54,191 nt of DNA from Bacteroidales bacterium (GTDB taxonomy: Bacteria > Bacteroidota > Bacteroidia > Bacteroidales > UBA7332): assembly GCA_028687995.1 (NCBI GenBank), contig JAQTZA010000018.1, positions 1-54,191 on the forward strand. The letters run 5' to 3'. Of the stretch, positions 1 through 10,900 are shown one piece after another; positions within the stretch are counted from its first letter, which is position 1; each line of letters opens with the position of its first letter. A program made the translations under genes and the position numbers. The notes beneath the pieces were generated by a model. That model worked only from the letters and a program-made list of their open reading frames with translations, was not told the origin of the DNA and searched no databases.

Positions 1-82
1 CCTTCTTTTGTCCAAATTAAGCAAAAATCCAATTTTAAAACGCCTGAGAATTTAATATCTGAAAATATTCTCATTTCTTGTC

Positions 83-127
83 AAAAAAAGAGACTGAACT
101 CAAATTTTATTTTGAGACAGCCTCTTT
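83..127 (-). terminator. Rho-independent terminator after the sulfatase gene
   Basis: An imperfect inverted repeat pairs AAAGAGACTGAACTCAAA with its near complement around an AT-rich loop; on the minus strand it ends in a run of T (complement of the A-run at 83-89). It lies just downstream of the minus-strand sulfatase stop and fits the end of that operon. The rest of positions 1-82 holds no gene that I can see. Confidence 0.7.
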
Positions 128-164
128 CTTTAGAATCAGTAAAAGTTAAGATTCATGAGAAAAT

Positions 165-1703
165 TCAATAGCTCAAATAGCTATTACATATCTTTTTCGC
201 TGCCCATTTATCTTCCGTCAGCTTTAGCTGTTTACTGAGCTCTGATTTTAATGAATTCAATGTATTAGAATCCATCTTTGAGGCGGGAATTTTGGTTAAC
301 TGATAAGGATCTTTCTTATTGTCGTATGCAAAGGCATCAGCAAATTTGCCTTTTTCTTCTTCGACCACAAAAGTGTATTTCTCTGTAAATAAGCCACGAG
401 CATGCACTCCGATATAAAGTGCACAAGTTGGCTTTGCTACTTTAGACGACTTTGGATTCAATAAAAGAGTAGAAAAATCACGTCCTTGCACTTCGGCAGG
501 AATTTTCGACTCTAATCCGGCCAATCCAAGTAAAGTAGGCATAATATCAGGGATGCTGAGTATCAAATCGTTCACCTGATGCTTTAGTTTGCCATCCCAT
601 TTTATCATAAATGGAATATTAAATGCCTCTACTTCGGGAACATTTTTCCCTTGTAAACCATGACTGCCCAACATTTCTCCGTGATCAGAACAGAAAACAA
701 TAATGGTATTTTTATCCAATCCCTGCTCTTTCAATTTATCTAAAACGATACCAATATAATAATCGACAGCACTCACATTAGCAAAATAGTATGGAGCATA
801 ACTTGCTACAGTTGAATCAGCATTTTGGCGAAGGAGTAGTTTATTAAGTTCCACTTTACCGTTTACGGTATATTGTGGGAAGAATTTCATGTTGGTGCTC
901 TCTAGAGTCCACGGACTATGAGGTGGATTCAACGACCAGACCATTAAAAATGGTTTTGAGTTGTCACGTTGTTGGTGTGTGTTATCTAAATAGTTTATCA
1001 CAGCTTCCGATTCAAATTCAGCTGAAAAGCGATGAGGTCTATACATTTCACCATCTTTTAGCCCATTAATAGCCATTGAGTCAGAGGTATAGCACATTGG
1101 ATTATAATGGCTATCATTCAATGTTTGGAAAAAATAGTTGAAACTATGACGATCCTTTCCAGGCGGAACATACGTATCGTACGGATTTATATATTCACCT
1201 CCCGGGCTTGAGGTAGTGCCAACATACGTTCCTTTGGAATCGAAAACAGGAGTAGTTCTCACCCAGTGGCATTTGCCAAAATAAGCAGTTTCGTAACCTT
1301 CATTAGCCAACACATCGCTTATGCAAACTGCATCGCTGTTGAGGTGTACACTTTTAGTTTTATGACAATTGCCTGTAAGGCCATTTTTATCGGGATACAT
1401 ACCGGTCAACATCATCCCTCTAAATGGGCTGCTCAAAGGGAAATTGCTCATCGTCTGACTAAAAACCACACTTTGATTCGCTAATTTGTCAAGAGCGGGA
1501 GTGTGTGTGGGGTCTGCCTTGCCTTGTATGTATTTTTCATTATCGTTCTGTGACCAAAATCCGAGACTATTTTGTCTGAATTGATCTGGAAAAATAATGA
1601 CAATATTCGGTTTTTGACTTTGAGTTGGATTAGCTCCTAAGCATAGCAGTGGAGAAATTGCTCCTGAAAAAATCGCAAGTGAATTGAATTGATTTTTCTT
1701 CAT
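165..1703 (-). CDS. Secreted S1-family sulfatase
   Basis: This 512-residue protein starts with a signal peptide (MKKNQF followed by a hydrophobic stretch to about residue 24) and continues into the alkaline-phosphatase-like sulfatase fold. The formylglycine motif reads S91-S-P-F-R95, the serine form S-x-P-x-R that in anaerobes is matured by an anSME-type radical SAM enzyme; a metal-binding Asp is at residue 40 (IIFPD). A downstream SDHGEMLGSHG motif is also typical of the family. It is the last gene of the minus-strand operon, 27 bp after a family 8 polysaccharide lyase, so removal of sulfate from glycosaminoglycan oligosaccharides is the likely job (inference from context). The exact sulfate position attacked cannot be read from the sequence. 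Confidence 0.93.
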   Translation of the reverse strand: MKKNQFNSLAIFSGAISPLLCLGANPTQSQKPNIVIIFPDQFRQNSLGFWSQNDNEKYIQGKADPTHTPALDKLANQSVVFSQTMSNFPLSSPFRGMMLTGMYPDKNGLTGNCHKTKSVHLNSDAVCISDVLANEGYETAYFGKCHWVRTTPVFDSKGTYVGTTSSPGGEYINPYDTYVPPGKDRHSFNYFFQTLNDSHYNPMCYTSDSMAINGLKDGEMYRPHRFSAEFESEAVINYLDNTHQQRDNSKPFLMVWSLNPPHSPWTLESTNMKFFPQYTVNGKVELNKLLLRQNADSTVASYAPYYFANVSAVDYYIGIVLDKLKEQGLDKNTIIVFCSDHGEMLGSHGLQGKNVPEVEAFNIPFMIKWDGKLKHQVNDLILSIPDIMPTLLGLAGLESKIPAEVQGRDFSTLLLNPKSSKVAKPTCALYIGVHARGLFTEKYTFVVEEEKGKFADAFAYDNKKDPYQLTKIPASKMDSNTLNSLKSELSKQLKLTEDKWAAKKICNSYLSY

Positions 1704-1730
1704 ATTATAGACTGTTTTGACTTTTAAATT

Positions 1731-4148
1731 TCAGATAACGATTAATTTTTCTACCAACGTTTTATATTTTATCACATAAATTCCCTTTTTAAGATTCAAG
1801 CTATTGAACTGAAATTTATACGAATTCGATGTTGGCTTAATTTGTAGAACTAATTTTCCCGATGAATCGTAAATTTCAAAATTATGATTTATATCTGCAG
1901 ATTCGGGCAGATTGAATGTTACCGACTCTCCTGATTTAACAGGATTTGGATGTACATAAATTTTGGGAACTGTTACTATTGGCAATCCCGTTGAGAGTTT
2001 TTTTATGCCCTTTGTAACAGACTTACCTTGATATTCATTTTGAGGCAGATCAACATTGATAATCGTGTCTAAACTGCTATTTTCATTTAGGCTAAAACAT
2101 GTGCCAGAAACGGTGACCTTTAATGAAGATATTGGGGTCGATTCGCAATATGGATTTGCAGCAGAAATAAAAACTGAATCGTTTGTCCATCGGAGTTGCA
2201 AGATAGATGGTTTATCAACCTCGCATGTTCCCAAATTATTTGGAATATTGATTTTGCCAGCGGCATAAAAAACAAGTTGAACGATGTTTGAATTTTTGTC
2301 GTAAACTCCCTGAACGTTTGTTGAATTTTCAATGATTTCGAAAGAGGGATTTGTGACATTGTTTTTCAAATTCGATAACGGAATTCCAGGATAAACAGCA
2401 AAAGCGTACTGTTCATTAACAGGCATATTACCATGATCAAACCCAATCCAAGCAATTGGAGTTGTGCCCAATGTGAGTGTTTGAAAATTCAGTCCTGTGT
2501 TTTTAAGAAAATGATACCCCACATTATTAATAAAAGCCCAATTTGTAGTAGCGGGATGTGTATTTTGAGTAGCTGTTAGATTTACATCTATGCCGCCATA
2601 ATCAATTGTAAAAATACCGTTGTATTTGACTTGATTAACTGTTGTTGTATAAGGAACATTATAATTTTTACCGGCCGTTATTCCAGCGCCAAGTTGAACA
2701 TAATAATTGGAGAAATAAAAATAAGATTTGTATGCTTTCAGATTCGTTTCTGTTTGATTTTTATTATAAATAAATCCACAAGCACCAGTGATTCCATCTG
2801 AAACACCACCGGCAAATGCATCTAGATTGACACTTTTGTCACCCCATTCCACCAAAGGCAATGCAGTTGTAATAGGCTTTTGAGGAGCTGTAATTCCAGG
2901 TAACCGCCTCCAATTTTGATTGGCAACAATATCGTATCGTTCACTACCAGTTACATACAAATAATTCACCCCTGAGCCAGTATAATAATTATCCAAACCC
3001 GCATTATTACCACTCTCACAGCCAACCGTTCGAGTCGAAGTCATCCGTGTACTCACCATGTAATTTGCTCCTTTATGAACCATGTAATCGTGTCGCCAAA
3101 ACATTTGATTCCCGACTTGCACATTTGCAGCATTGTTCAATGCACTGCGTGTCATCCAATTGTATAATTTCTGAAGTGCTGCCTTTTGTGGTGTATTTAC
3201 ACTCAACAAAGTAGATAATTGAGATGTAAATGAGCTATAATAATTGGCTTCTGGGAAACGTCCATATTGATTTTGGTCGAAAATATTTCGATAGTTATTC
3301 CAACTTACTCCATTTAAAAATAGATACTCAAGGACTTCAATTTTATTATCTGGTAATTGAAAAAACGTACCTGCCGTAATCGTAATAAATTCCAACATAC
3401 CATTAATATACTCTTTACCATAATTGGCTAAATAAAGTTGACGACCGAAGCCTGTGTGTTGCGAAAATCCATAATCAGGCTGGATGCCTTCTGCCTTTGC
3501 ACCCGTAACAATCGACAACGCATTTTTCATGATTCCAGCAACCTGATTAATGATGGTAGCATCTTGATCTACAATGCCAACAGCCAACATGTAATTACAA
3601 ACATCTGTAGTATTGGCTCCTGTAGGTGAAGTTGAATAGGTTTTGATTAACGCTGTAGTCCAATCATGCTTAAAATAGGTCACCATATTGGCATAATCTG
3701 TAGGATACTGAGTCTTTAAGTCTCGTCCCATCAACACAAAAGAAGGATAAAGGGATTTTGTCCAACCTATCGACCGCCACCACCAGTTTGTATCCTGCGG
3801 ATCGTAATTGAACCACCAGTTCCAGGCTTTCAGATAAGCTGTCATATAAGCAGCACTGTGATAATTGGCTCCGACAGTTTGGTATGCTTTAGCAATTTTC
3901 AGCATTTCGGTGAGATGTTCGCGTGGTGCACCAGTATTAGGTGTGGGCTGGGTTGTAGGATATGTCGTTACATTCAAAAAAGTACCGTCAGTTTTTTGAT
4001 TGCTTAAATTATAGCTGCTATTACTCGAAAAACTATTGTCATAAATTCGGCTATAGAGTGTTGTATAATCAGCACTCGTTTGCGCATTCAATTGAACAAA
4101 TAAAATTGAAAGAATCGGAAATATAAATAAAGTAATGTATCGCTTCAT
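1731..4148 (-). CDS. Polysaccharide lyase family 8 (chondroitin/hyaluronan lyase type) with T9SS sorting domain
   Basis: The protein has an N-terminal alpha/alpha-toroid lyase domain, a central beta-sandwich and a C-terminal type IX secretion sorting domain (HPNPVKSGESV onward, ending in GIYVIKY..LIVI). Residues matching the chondroitinase AC active site are N179 (TGAN), H231 (SQHTG), Y243 (NYGKEY) and R297 (YGRF), counted from the start chosen here. PL8 enzymes cleave uronic-acid-containing chains by beta-elimination. I chose the start at 4148 because it puts a KR-hydrophobic signal peptide (MKRYITLFIF) at the N-terminus; an ATG at 4163 is an alternative adding five residues. The sorting domain implies export and attachment at the outer membrane or release. 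It sits between a second PL8 gene and a sulfatase. Confidence 0.92.
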   Translation of the reverse strand: MKRYITLFIFPILSILFVQLNAQTSADYTTLYSRIYDNSFSSNSSYNLSNQKTDGTFLNVTTYPTTQPTPNTGAPREHLTEMLKIAKAYQTVGANYHSAAYMTAYLKAWNWWFNYDPQDTNWWWRSIGWTKSLYPSFVLMGRDLKTQYPTDYANMVTYFKHDWTTALIKTYSTSPTGANTTDVCNYMLAVGIVDQDATIINQVAGIMKNALSIVTGAKAEGIQPDYGFSQHTGFGRQLYLANYGKEYINGMLEFITITAGTFFQLPDNKIEVLEYLFLNGVSWNNYRNIFDQNQYGRFPEANYYSSFTSQLSTLLSVNTPQKAALQKLYNWMTRSALNNAANVQVGNQMFWRHDYMVHKGANYMVSTRMTSTRTVGCESGNNAGLDNYYTGSGVNYLYVTGSERYDIVANQNWRRLPGITAPQKPITTALPLVEWGDKSVNLDAFAGGVSDGITGACGFIYNKNQTETNLKAYKSYFYFSNYYVQLGAGITAGKNYNVPYTTTVNQVKYNGIFTIDYGGIDVNLTATQNTHPATTNWAFINNVGYHFLKNTGLNFQTLTLGTTPIAWIGFDHGNMPVNEQYAFAVYPGIPLSNLKNNVTNPSFEIIENSTNVQGVYDKNSNIVQLVFYAAGKINIPNNLGTCEVDKPSILQLRWTNDSVFISAANPYCESTPISSLKVTVSGTCFSLNENSSLDTIINVDLPQNEYQGKSVTKGIKKLSTGLPIVTVPKIYVHPNPVKSGESVTFNLPESADINHNFEIYDSSGKLVLQIKPTSNSYKFQFNSLNLKKGIYVIKYKTLVEKLIVI

Positions 4149-4172
4149 GGTTATAGAATTCAATTTCGATTA

Positions 4173-6209
4173 TCACATTTTTTTGGTCACACTACTTCCT
4201 GAATTAACTCCATTGGGCATTTGAAAAATCAGTTCAGTGAGTTTTCCATCTTGTGTAATTTTTACATTTATAACTGGTGGATTTTGCGTTTCACATTTTG
4301 GATTTGCAAGCGTTATTTCGCCTGTTTTTTCTTTCCATAGCAGCGCGCAAGGTTGATCGACTGTAATTATTTTTCCGTCAGCAAGTTTCAATGTGCCTTC
4401 TTCGAAAAACATTACTTCAATAATATTCAGATTTTTATGGCTAACTGCCTGCACTTTATCTGTATTAGATTCCACTGAAATCGGAATGTTCCTTTTATAT
4501 TTTGTGGCATCAGATGCCGATTTAAGCGCTGGATTAACAATGTAAGCGTAATTTCCATTTATAGGATTAGTACCATGATCTATGTTAGCAGAAAATAAAC
4601 TAGTATCAGCCGAAATTATGATGTTTGATTTTGGATCGAGGTTAAAATATCCAATTTTACCTTGTAAAACCCAATCGGGATTATTTAACGTTTTGGGTGC
4701 TTTCAGGTTACCAACTTTACCTGCCACAGAATATTGAGTTGACCCAGAGACATTACACTGATTGATTGTTGTATAAACAGAAGACTTTCCATCCGTTTGA
4801 TTAATTCCAGCTCCCAAACAGACAAATTCATCGTCGAAATAGAACCACGATTTGTGCGCAGTTAGTCCTCGGCGGTCGAGAATCATTCCACAAGCACCAT
4901 ACGTGCTATCGCTCACACCCCCCGCAAATGAGTTTCCATTACCACCCTTTTCACCCCAGTTTGGAATAGGAAGTTTTGCATCGTCCTGCTCAGCTGTAAT
5001 TCCAGGAAATTGACGGTTGTTGAATAATTTAAAATAATCTTGGTTATATTCCTTTCCAGTTATGAAGATGTAATTTGTTCCGTTTCCTGAATAAAAATTG
5101 TATTCTCCATCACCATTACCAGCCTCAGATCCGACAGTTCGAGTGGACGACATTCGGGTGCTGACCATATAATTCGAACGACGATTTATCATATAATCAA
5201 ATCGCCAAAACATACGATTACCTGACAAGCTATTTTCTCCAGTAATGCGATCATACACCTTTTTAATTTCTACTTTTCGCTCTGTATTTAGCTTCAGTAA
5301 TCTTTTGGTCATGCTTTCAAATTGCCCATAATATTTATCGGACGTATCGTATCTTCCTGCTTGATTTGGATCGTAATTTTTGCTGTAAAAAATCCACTGA
5401 ATTCCTTTTATATAGAAATCTTCCAATAAAGCTATTCCAGGTGAGTTGAATTGTGTATTGTTGCAAAATTCAAAATAATAAAGAGCAGAATTTATATATT
5501 CTTTGCCATAATTGCCAAGGTACAATTGTCTGCCGTTGCCAGAATGCTGACCATACATAAAATCAGCTTCTATGCCTTCGTTTTGTTGTATGACCAATAA
5601 CTTAGTCATTTGATTCTTATAGTCAATCATCTGTTCGGTGTTTTCCGTAATGATACTGGCAGCGATCGAGCCCATAATGATATCACACGCATTAGCGCCT
5701 GTCATGTGTGCACTCTCGGCAGTTTCGTAGCTCCAACGCAGATATTTTACTGTTTTATCAAACAGCTCTTTATCCATTTTTATCTCGTCGCTCATCAAAA
5801 CAACTGCCTTTGTAGTTTCCTTCGGATAAGCGATGTATCTAAACCACCAATTTGCTGGATTGTGGTTGGTCTTTACCCAAAACTGAAGCCCAAGCAAGAA
5901 TTTCTCTTTGAGCATCGAATTTCTATAATACTTATTTGACGAATTTTTGTATGCTGCGGCAAGCGTAGTCAACCAAATGGGATGATTTCGAGGTGTTCCT
6001 TCAGTGGTTTTATAGTTAATTCCATAAAAACTTCCATCAGGTTGCATCTTATTCAATATATCCTCAACCGATGTTTCAGAGGGGTTTGAGAGGTATTCAT
6101 AATACATCCGTTCGTAGATAATTTTGAAATCATTTGCTGCACTTAGAGCAAATGAACTAAGCAATAACACAACAAGAAGTGATGTTCTTTTCAATTTTAA
6201 GTTTTTCAT
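4173..6209 (-). CDS. Polysaccharide lyase family 8, no sorting domain
   Basis: A second PL8 lyase of 678 residues with a signal peptide (MKNLKLKRTSLLVVLLL). Active-site candidates are N173, H222, Y234 and R286, with spacings almost the same as in Flavobacterium chondroitinase AC. The sequence RTVGSEAGNGDGEYNFYSG matches the conserved PL8 segment also found in its neighbour (RTVGCESGNN). Unlike the neighbour it ends soon after the beta-sandwich region and has no type IX sorting domain, so it is probably periplasmic or otherwise differently located (inference). The two lyases are clearly homologous but well diverged, which suggests an old duplication with division of labour, for example surface and periplasmic cleavage. 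Confidence 0.92.
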   Translation of the reverse strand: MKNLKLKRTSLLVVLLLSSFALSAANDFKIIYERMYYEYLSNPSETSVEDILNKMQPDGSFYGINYKTTEGTPRNHPIWLTTLAAAYKNSSNKYYRNSMLKEKFLLGLQFWVKTNHNPANWWFRYIAYPKETTKAVVLMSDEIKMDKELFDKTVKYLRWSYETAESAHMTGANACDIIMGSIAASIITENTEQMIDYKNQMTKLLVIQQNEGIEADFMYGQHSGNGRQLYLGNYGKEYINSALYYFEFCNNTQFNSPGIALLEDFYIKGIQWIFYSKNYDPNQAGRYDTSDKYYGQFESMTKRLLKLNTERKVEIKKVYDRITGENSLSGNRMFWRFDYMINRRSNYMVSTRMSSTRTVGSEAGNGDGEYNFYSGNGTNYIFITGKEYNQDYFKLFNNRQFPGITAEQDDAKLPIPNWGEKGGNGNSFAGGVSDSTYGACGMILDRRGLTAHKSWFYFDDEFVCLGAGINQTDGKSSVYTTINQCNVSGSTQYSVAGKVGNLKAPKTLNNPDWVLQGKIGYFNLDPKSNIIISADTSLFSANIDHGTNPINGNYAYIVNPALKSASDATKYKRNIPISVESNTDKVQAVSHKNLNIIEVMFFEEGTLKLADGKIITVDQPCALLWKEKTGEITLANPKCETQNPPVINVKITQDGKLTELIFQMPNGVNSGSSVTKKM

Positions 6210-6299
6210 TTTATTTCTTATTTCTTCATTTCAATTTTCAAAACTGTATAATCCACGTATAGTTTTGGGGGAAATTTTTAATTTTTGATATCTATCTAT

Positions 6300-7850
6300 C
6301 TATCGTTTCAGATCAACTAGCCATTGCGACAATTTCCCTAAACGCAGAATAAGTTGCGCTTCGTACAACGATTCTGGAGATGTTTTCCCACCAATAGCTT
6401 CGGCATATTTCAACTGTGTAGTATCAAAACTGATATTTGGACCAGAAAATCCAGCGATGACTGGCATTAGCATTTTAAACCAAGGTTTTGTTGAATCCCA
6501 AAATTCCAATTTGGCAAATGAGTCGTTGTTCGTTTTGGTGTAATTCCAAAGGATTAAACCTTGCAAATGGTTAGGTAAACAATCGATAGCCCCTCCGTCT
6601 CGTGTATTCAAAAATCCACCAACCATACAGTCAATCAATGTATTTCGCGGTTGGGTAGCGTGCGATTCAAAGCAATTTGTCTCTGGATTGTGGCATCGCC
6701 AAATCACTGTATTTATACTCATTTTTGCCACACCGAAGGCATGCCATTGCGATGCTTCGTCGATGCATTTGCCTATAAATACTCGGCTTGAGCCTGGGGC
6801 TGAAATGGCACCATGACCGCCATTGCCTATTATTTTACAATTTATGACTGAATAATTCGCACTTTGCATGATGGATGCTGCATTGTTCACATCCTCAAAC
6901 ACACAATCTTTCATCCAACTATTTGCCTGACCGAGAACCTGAACCATACTCCAACCACCGTCGTGTAACGCCGACAAATGATGACTGAATTTTTCTTTGA
7001 AATTCCCTTTGAAATGTAGGTTTTCGATGCCGCATTGAGTTGCAGGATTCCAAACTGATAGTGTCCATTTTTCGGAAGCAAAAACTGGATACATAATTGG
7101 GTCAACAAGTGTCAATGTGTTATTTCTGACCGATTTTACTTGGTGAAAATTACGAACCATCACTCCTTTTTGGTTAATTTCTTTCCAAGTTGACGAAACC
7201 GCATACGGTGCAACTTCTTGTGCAATGCGAGCAGAATCGTCATTTTGCAAATTGAGTTCAATCCAGTCTCCAGCCTTTAAAGTGCTAGAGTTTTCAAGTG
7301 TAATCTCAAAACTTCCCACTTTAGCATCGGATACCACATTTAATTTCGGGCTTTTCGTTTTGTTTCCTGAAAATTGGAATAAGTGTGGAGTCGACCACAT
7401 TTTCTTAGGATCGGTTGCCGACATATTATTTCTCATGAAAAGAACTGAACCTTTTTCACCTCGCAAAACAATATGACTGCCCTTTATTTTTATCGGAATT
7501 TCCCTGTTTTCTGTTTCATTCACCCAATATTCTCCTTTCGGGAAAAAGACTATTCCCGATTTATTGGTTTGTGCAGCGTTAATACATGCCTGAATGGCTT
7601 CTTTGTCCGAAATACTATCATTTGGGATAGCACCAAAATCCGTTACTTTAAAAATTTTGTAATTGACATTCGGGATGGCTTTCTCACCATATTCGTACCC
7701 AACATACGAAAAATCTGGAATAATGGTGGATTGTCCCAACTGATATTGCTGCTTGTAGGTCTCAAAAATAGATTTTTTGGGTGACTGAGAATAACAAGAC
7801 AACAGAACAAAATAGCTGATAAAGAGAACAAAGAAAATGTGTTTTTTCAT
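6300..7850 (-). CDS. Right-handed beta-helix lipoprotein, DUF4955/pectate-lyase-like
   Basis: This 516-residue protein begins with a lipoprotein-type signal peptide (MKKHIFFVLF...LLSC). An N-terminal segment with DFGAIPNDSISDKEAIQ and IVFFPKGEY is the standard opening of pectate-lyase-3-like beta-helices (pectin lyase, GH55, phage tailspike families), followed by helix rungs rich in Asn and Gly. The start at 7850 was preferred over an ATG at 7916 because it gives the signal peptide directly. The overall pattern resembles the Bacteroidota DUF4955 group, whose activity I do not know. As it lies between the regulator and two PL8 lyases in one direction, a role as an additional glycosaminoglycan lyase or hydrolase is reasonable but inferred only from context. 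Confidence 0.75.
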   Translation of the reverse strand: MKKHIFFVLFISYFVLLSCYSQSPKKSIFETYKQQYQLGQSTIIPDFSYVGYEYGEKAIPNVNYKIFKVTDFGAIPNDSISDKEAIQACINAAQTNKSGIVFFPKGEYWVNETENREIPIKIKGSHIVLRGEKGSVLFMRNNMSATDPKKMWSTPHLFQFSGNKTKSPKLNVVSDAKVGSFEITLENSSTLKAGDWIELNLQNDDSARIAQEVAPYAVSSTWKEINQKGVMVRNFHQVKSVRNNTLTLVDPIMYPVFASEKWTLSVWNPATQCGIENLHFKGNFKEKFSHHLSALHDGGWSMVQVLGQANSWMKDCVFEDVNNAASIMQSANYSVINCKIIGNGGHGAISAPGSSRVFIGKCIDEASQWHAFGVAKMSINTVIWRCHNPETNCFESHATQPRNTLIDCMVGGFLNTRDGGAIDCLPNHLQGLILWNYTKTNNDSFAKLEFWDSTKPWFKMLMPVIAGFSGPNISFDTTQLKYAEAIGGKTSPESLYEAQLILRLGKLSQWLVDLKR

Positions 7851-7978
7851 AATTCCAAGGTTGAGAACTGATTTATCGATTCTTGACAGCAAAAATAGTA
7901 AAGGCAAATAAATCAATGGAGATAATATTTACCGTATTACGGGATAATATCGTTCAACCTCAATTTTATTCGCAAGAA

Positions 7979-10900
7979 TCAAAGGTTGTCGTCATCTGTT
8001 TCAGGCTCAGGTTCATCACTTTTTCGGAAAGTAGATGGTGAAATGCCAAACTGTTCTTTAAAGCACTTGGCAAAATATTTAGGTGAGTTGAATCCCAACA
8101 TGTATGTGATTTCAGAGATATTCATTTCAGGATGATTGATGAGTAATTCGGTTGCCTTTTTCATTTTCACATTGATAATGAATTCATTGGGAGTCTTACC
8201 TGTTATTCCTTTTATTTTGCTAAAAAGATTGGTGCGACCTAATGCCATTTCTCTCGAAAAGAAAGGTACATCGAAAGCTGTATTATCCATATTCTTCTCA
8301 ATAATTTGATACGCTTTTTCTAGGAACTCTCGATCCATATTGTTTGTGGCAACCAAACGAGGAGAAAACGATGTTTGTTTACTGAATTTTTCTTGCAATA
8401 ATTTACGACCATTTACGAGATTGTTGCAACGAGTAATCAGCGTTTTGACATTAAATGGTTTGGTGATATAATCGTCAGCACCAAGCCTCAATCCTTCAAT
8501 GGTATATTCAATAGCGGTTTGGGCTGTGAGTAAAACAACAGGAATATGGCATATATTGAAATTGTTTTTTATTCTTGAACACAATTCACTGCCCGACATT
8601 CGAGGCATCATTAAATCACTCAACACAATATCGGGATTGTGTTCTATTGTTTTTTCCAATCCATCCACACCATCTGTAGCTGTATATATTTTATAAATTG
8701 GTTCGAAAATAGATTGTAACATCGCCCTTAATTCATCATTGTCCTCAACAATCAAAATTGAAAAATCGGGGACGCTATCGGTTACTTGTGAATCAATTAT
8801 TTCACCAATAAACTCATCATCGATGTCATTGCTTTTTGTCAAACAACTATTGTCAACGTCTTCGAATTCAGCTTTTTGATCTTCAGAGAAATGCGCTGCT
8901 CCTTTTTTTAACGTAACAGTAAAGCAACTACCGATATTCTTCTGACTTTTGACGTGAATTTCTGCTGAATGCAATGTCAATATGCTTTTGGAGAGCGCCA
9001 ACCCAATGCCGGTACCTGGAACCATGTTGCTGATTTGTATTCCGTTTTCGGCCTGATAAAATCGATCAAAAACCTTCTCAAGTTCGTGCGCATCGATACC
9101 AATACCTGTGTCAGTAATTTCTACATACACATTGTCGGAGCTCTCCTTAATTGCTAAAGTAATCGTACCATCTTTAGGTGTAAATTTAAACGAATTTGAA
9201 ATGAGATTGTAGATCACTTTCTGCATTTGAGATGGATCAAACCAAAGCATAATTTTTTCTTCAGCACATTCAAAATTGAATTTTATTTGCCGATAATTAG
9301 CGTATTCTGAGAATGATAAATAAATTTCATACGCAAAATGTGTGAAATCTGATTTGCTGGCTTTAATATTCAAATGTCCTTGTTCCGATTTTCTGAATTC
9401 CAACAATTCATTGATTAAGTTACTCATATTTTGAGTATTTCTCTTAATGTTTAAAATTCGATTGTAAATCAGTGGTTGAATATTATGCATTTGCAAAAGC
9501 ATATCTACCTGACCCGATATTAAGGTCAACGGAGTTCTGAATTCATGGGAGATGTTGGTGAAAAATCTCAATTTCGACTGATTTACCTCCTCAAGGTGTT
9601 CTTTTTCTTTTTTCTCGTACGTGAGTGATGTTTCGAGTATCAATTTCGACCGACTAAAAACCACGTACCGCCATATAACAAAAAGGGTCAATATAAGGTA
9701 AAATAAGTAGGCATACCAAGTGAGATAAAAAGGCGGAAATACCTCAATTTTGAGATCTGCAGATCGGATTAATGTTCGATCAACAGGAGAAACAGCTTGT
9801 AGAATCAGGGTATATTTCCCTGGACTCAGATTCATGAAATTTAGTTTTGTTATTCCTTGAGGGAGCTCTGTCCAGCTGTCAGAATAACCTTCCAACTGAT
9901 ATCTGTAAACCGGTTGATTCGCAGGGATATAGTTATTAGACGCAAACTCAATGGTCAGCATCGTTTGTTCATGATTCAATTTGATAACTGACGTATAGGG
10001 TAATGTCGTTTCTAAAATTCCTGTTTTATCATTGGGTAAAACCAGTTTATTGTTTACCAACAGATTAATGAAATTAATATTGAAAGGACGATGAGGAACA
10101 GACAGTTTTTCTTCATCGAATGACACCATTCCATTCATCCCGCTTAAATAGACAAGTCCATTTGAAGAAATACACATACCTCCGCTATACAAGGAATTCA
10201 GTGGAAATCCGTTTTCAGTATTAAAGTTATAAATCTTATCATTTTCTACATCAAGCATCGAAAATCCTTGCGTTGTGGAAATCAATATATAACCAAAACG
10301 AGATTCGATAACATTGCTGACAAAATCATTTTTCAACCCAACATTGTGGCTGTCATATCGTTTGAAGTTATTCGTTTTGGGCTGAAATAAATTTACTCCA
10401 CCACCACTGGTAGCAAACCATATTCGGTTTTTGCTGTCAATTAGGATTTTTGAGACGTTATTATTGCTCAAGCTATTGGGTTCATTCGGATTACATTGAA
10501 ATGACGTTACTTTTTCTTTGGCTCTGTCGAACCGAAAAACACCATTCGTCGATGCAATCCATATATTACCACTCTTATCAAATTTTACATCTTGAATAAA
10601 ACTGACCTTCTTATTCAGTTTTTCTGAAAGAAGAGTGAATTGTTGGGAATTCTTATCAAACACAAACAATCCACCGTGCGTTCCAACCAATATTTGGTTC
10701 TCGAATGGCTGTATAGAACTCAATATGCTCGCAAACTTATATTTAGACTCGTCAATCTGAAACTGCGAAAATTTCTTCGTGTTGGTATTGAACAAACATA
10801 AACCGCCCAAATGAGTCCCAAGCCACAATTCATTTTTGGCATTGTCTAAATAGGCAGCTTTAATATTATCCACTGGAATTGAGTTCGGATTCGTTCTGTC

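Noticed and set aside
6286..6304. GATA tetranucleotide repeat as a possible phase-variable tract
   Set aside because: Only about four units at the end of a gene; not enough to support slipped-strand switching.
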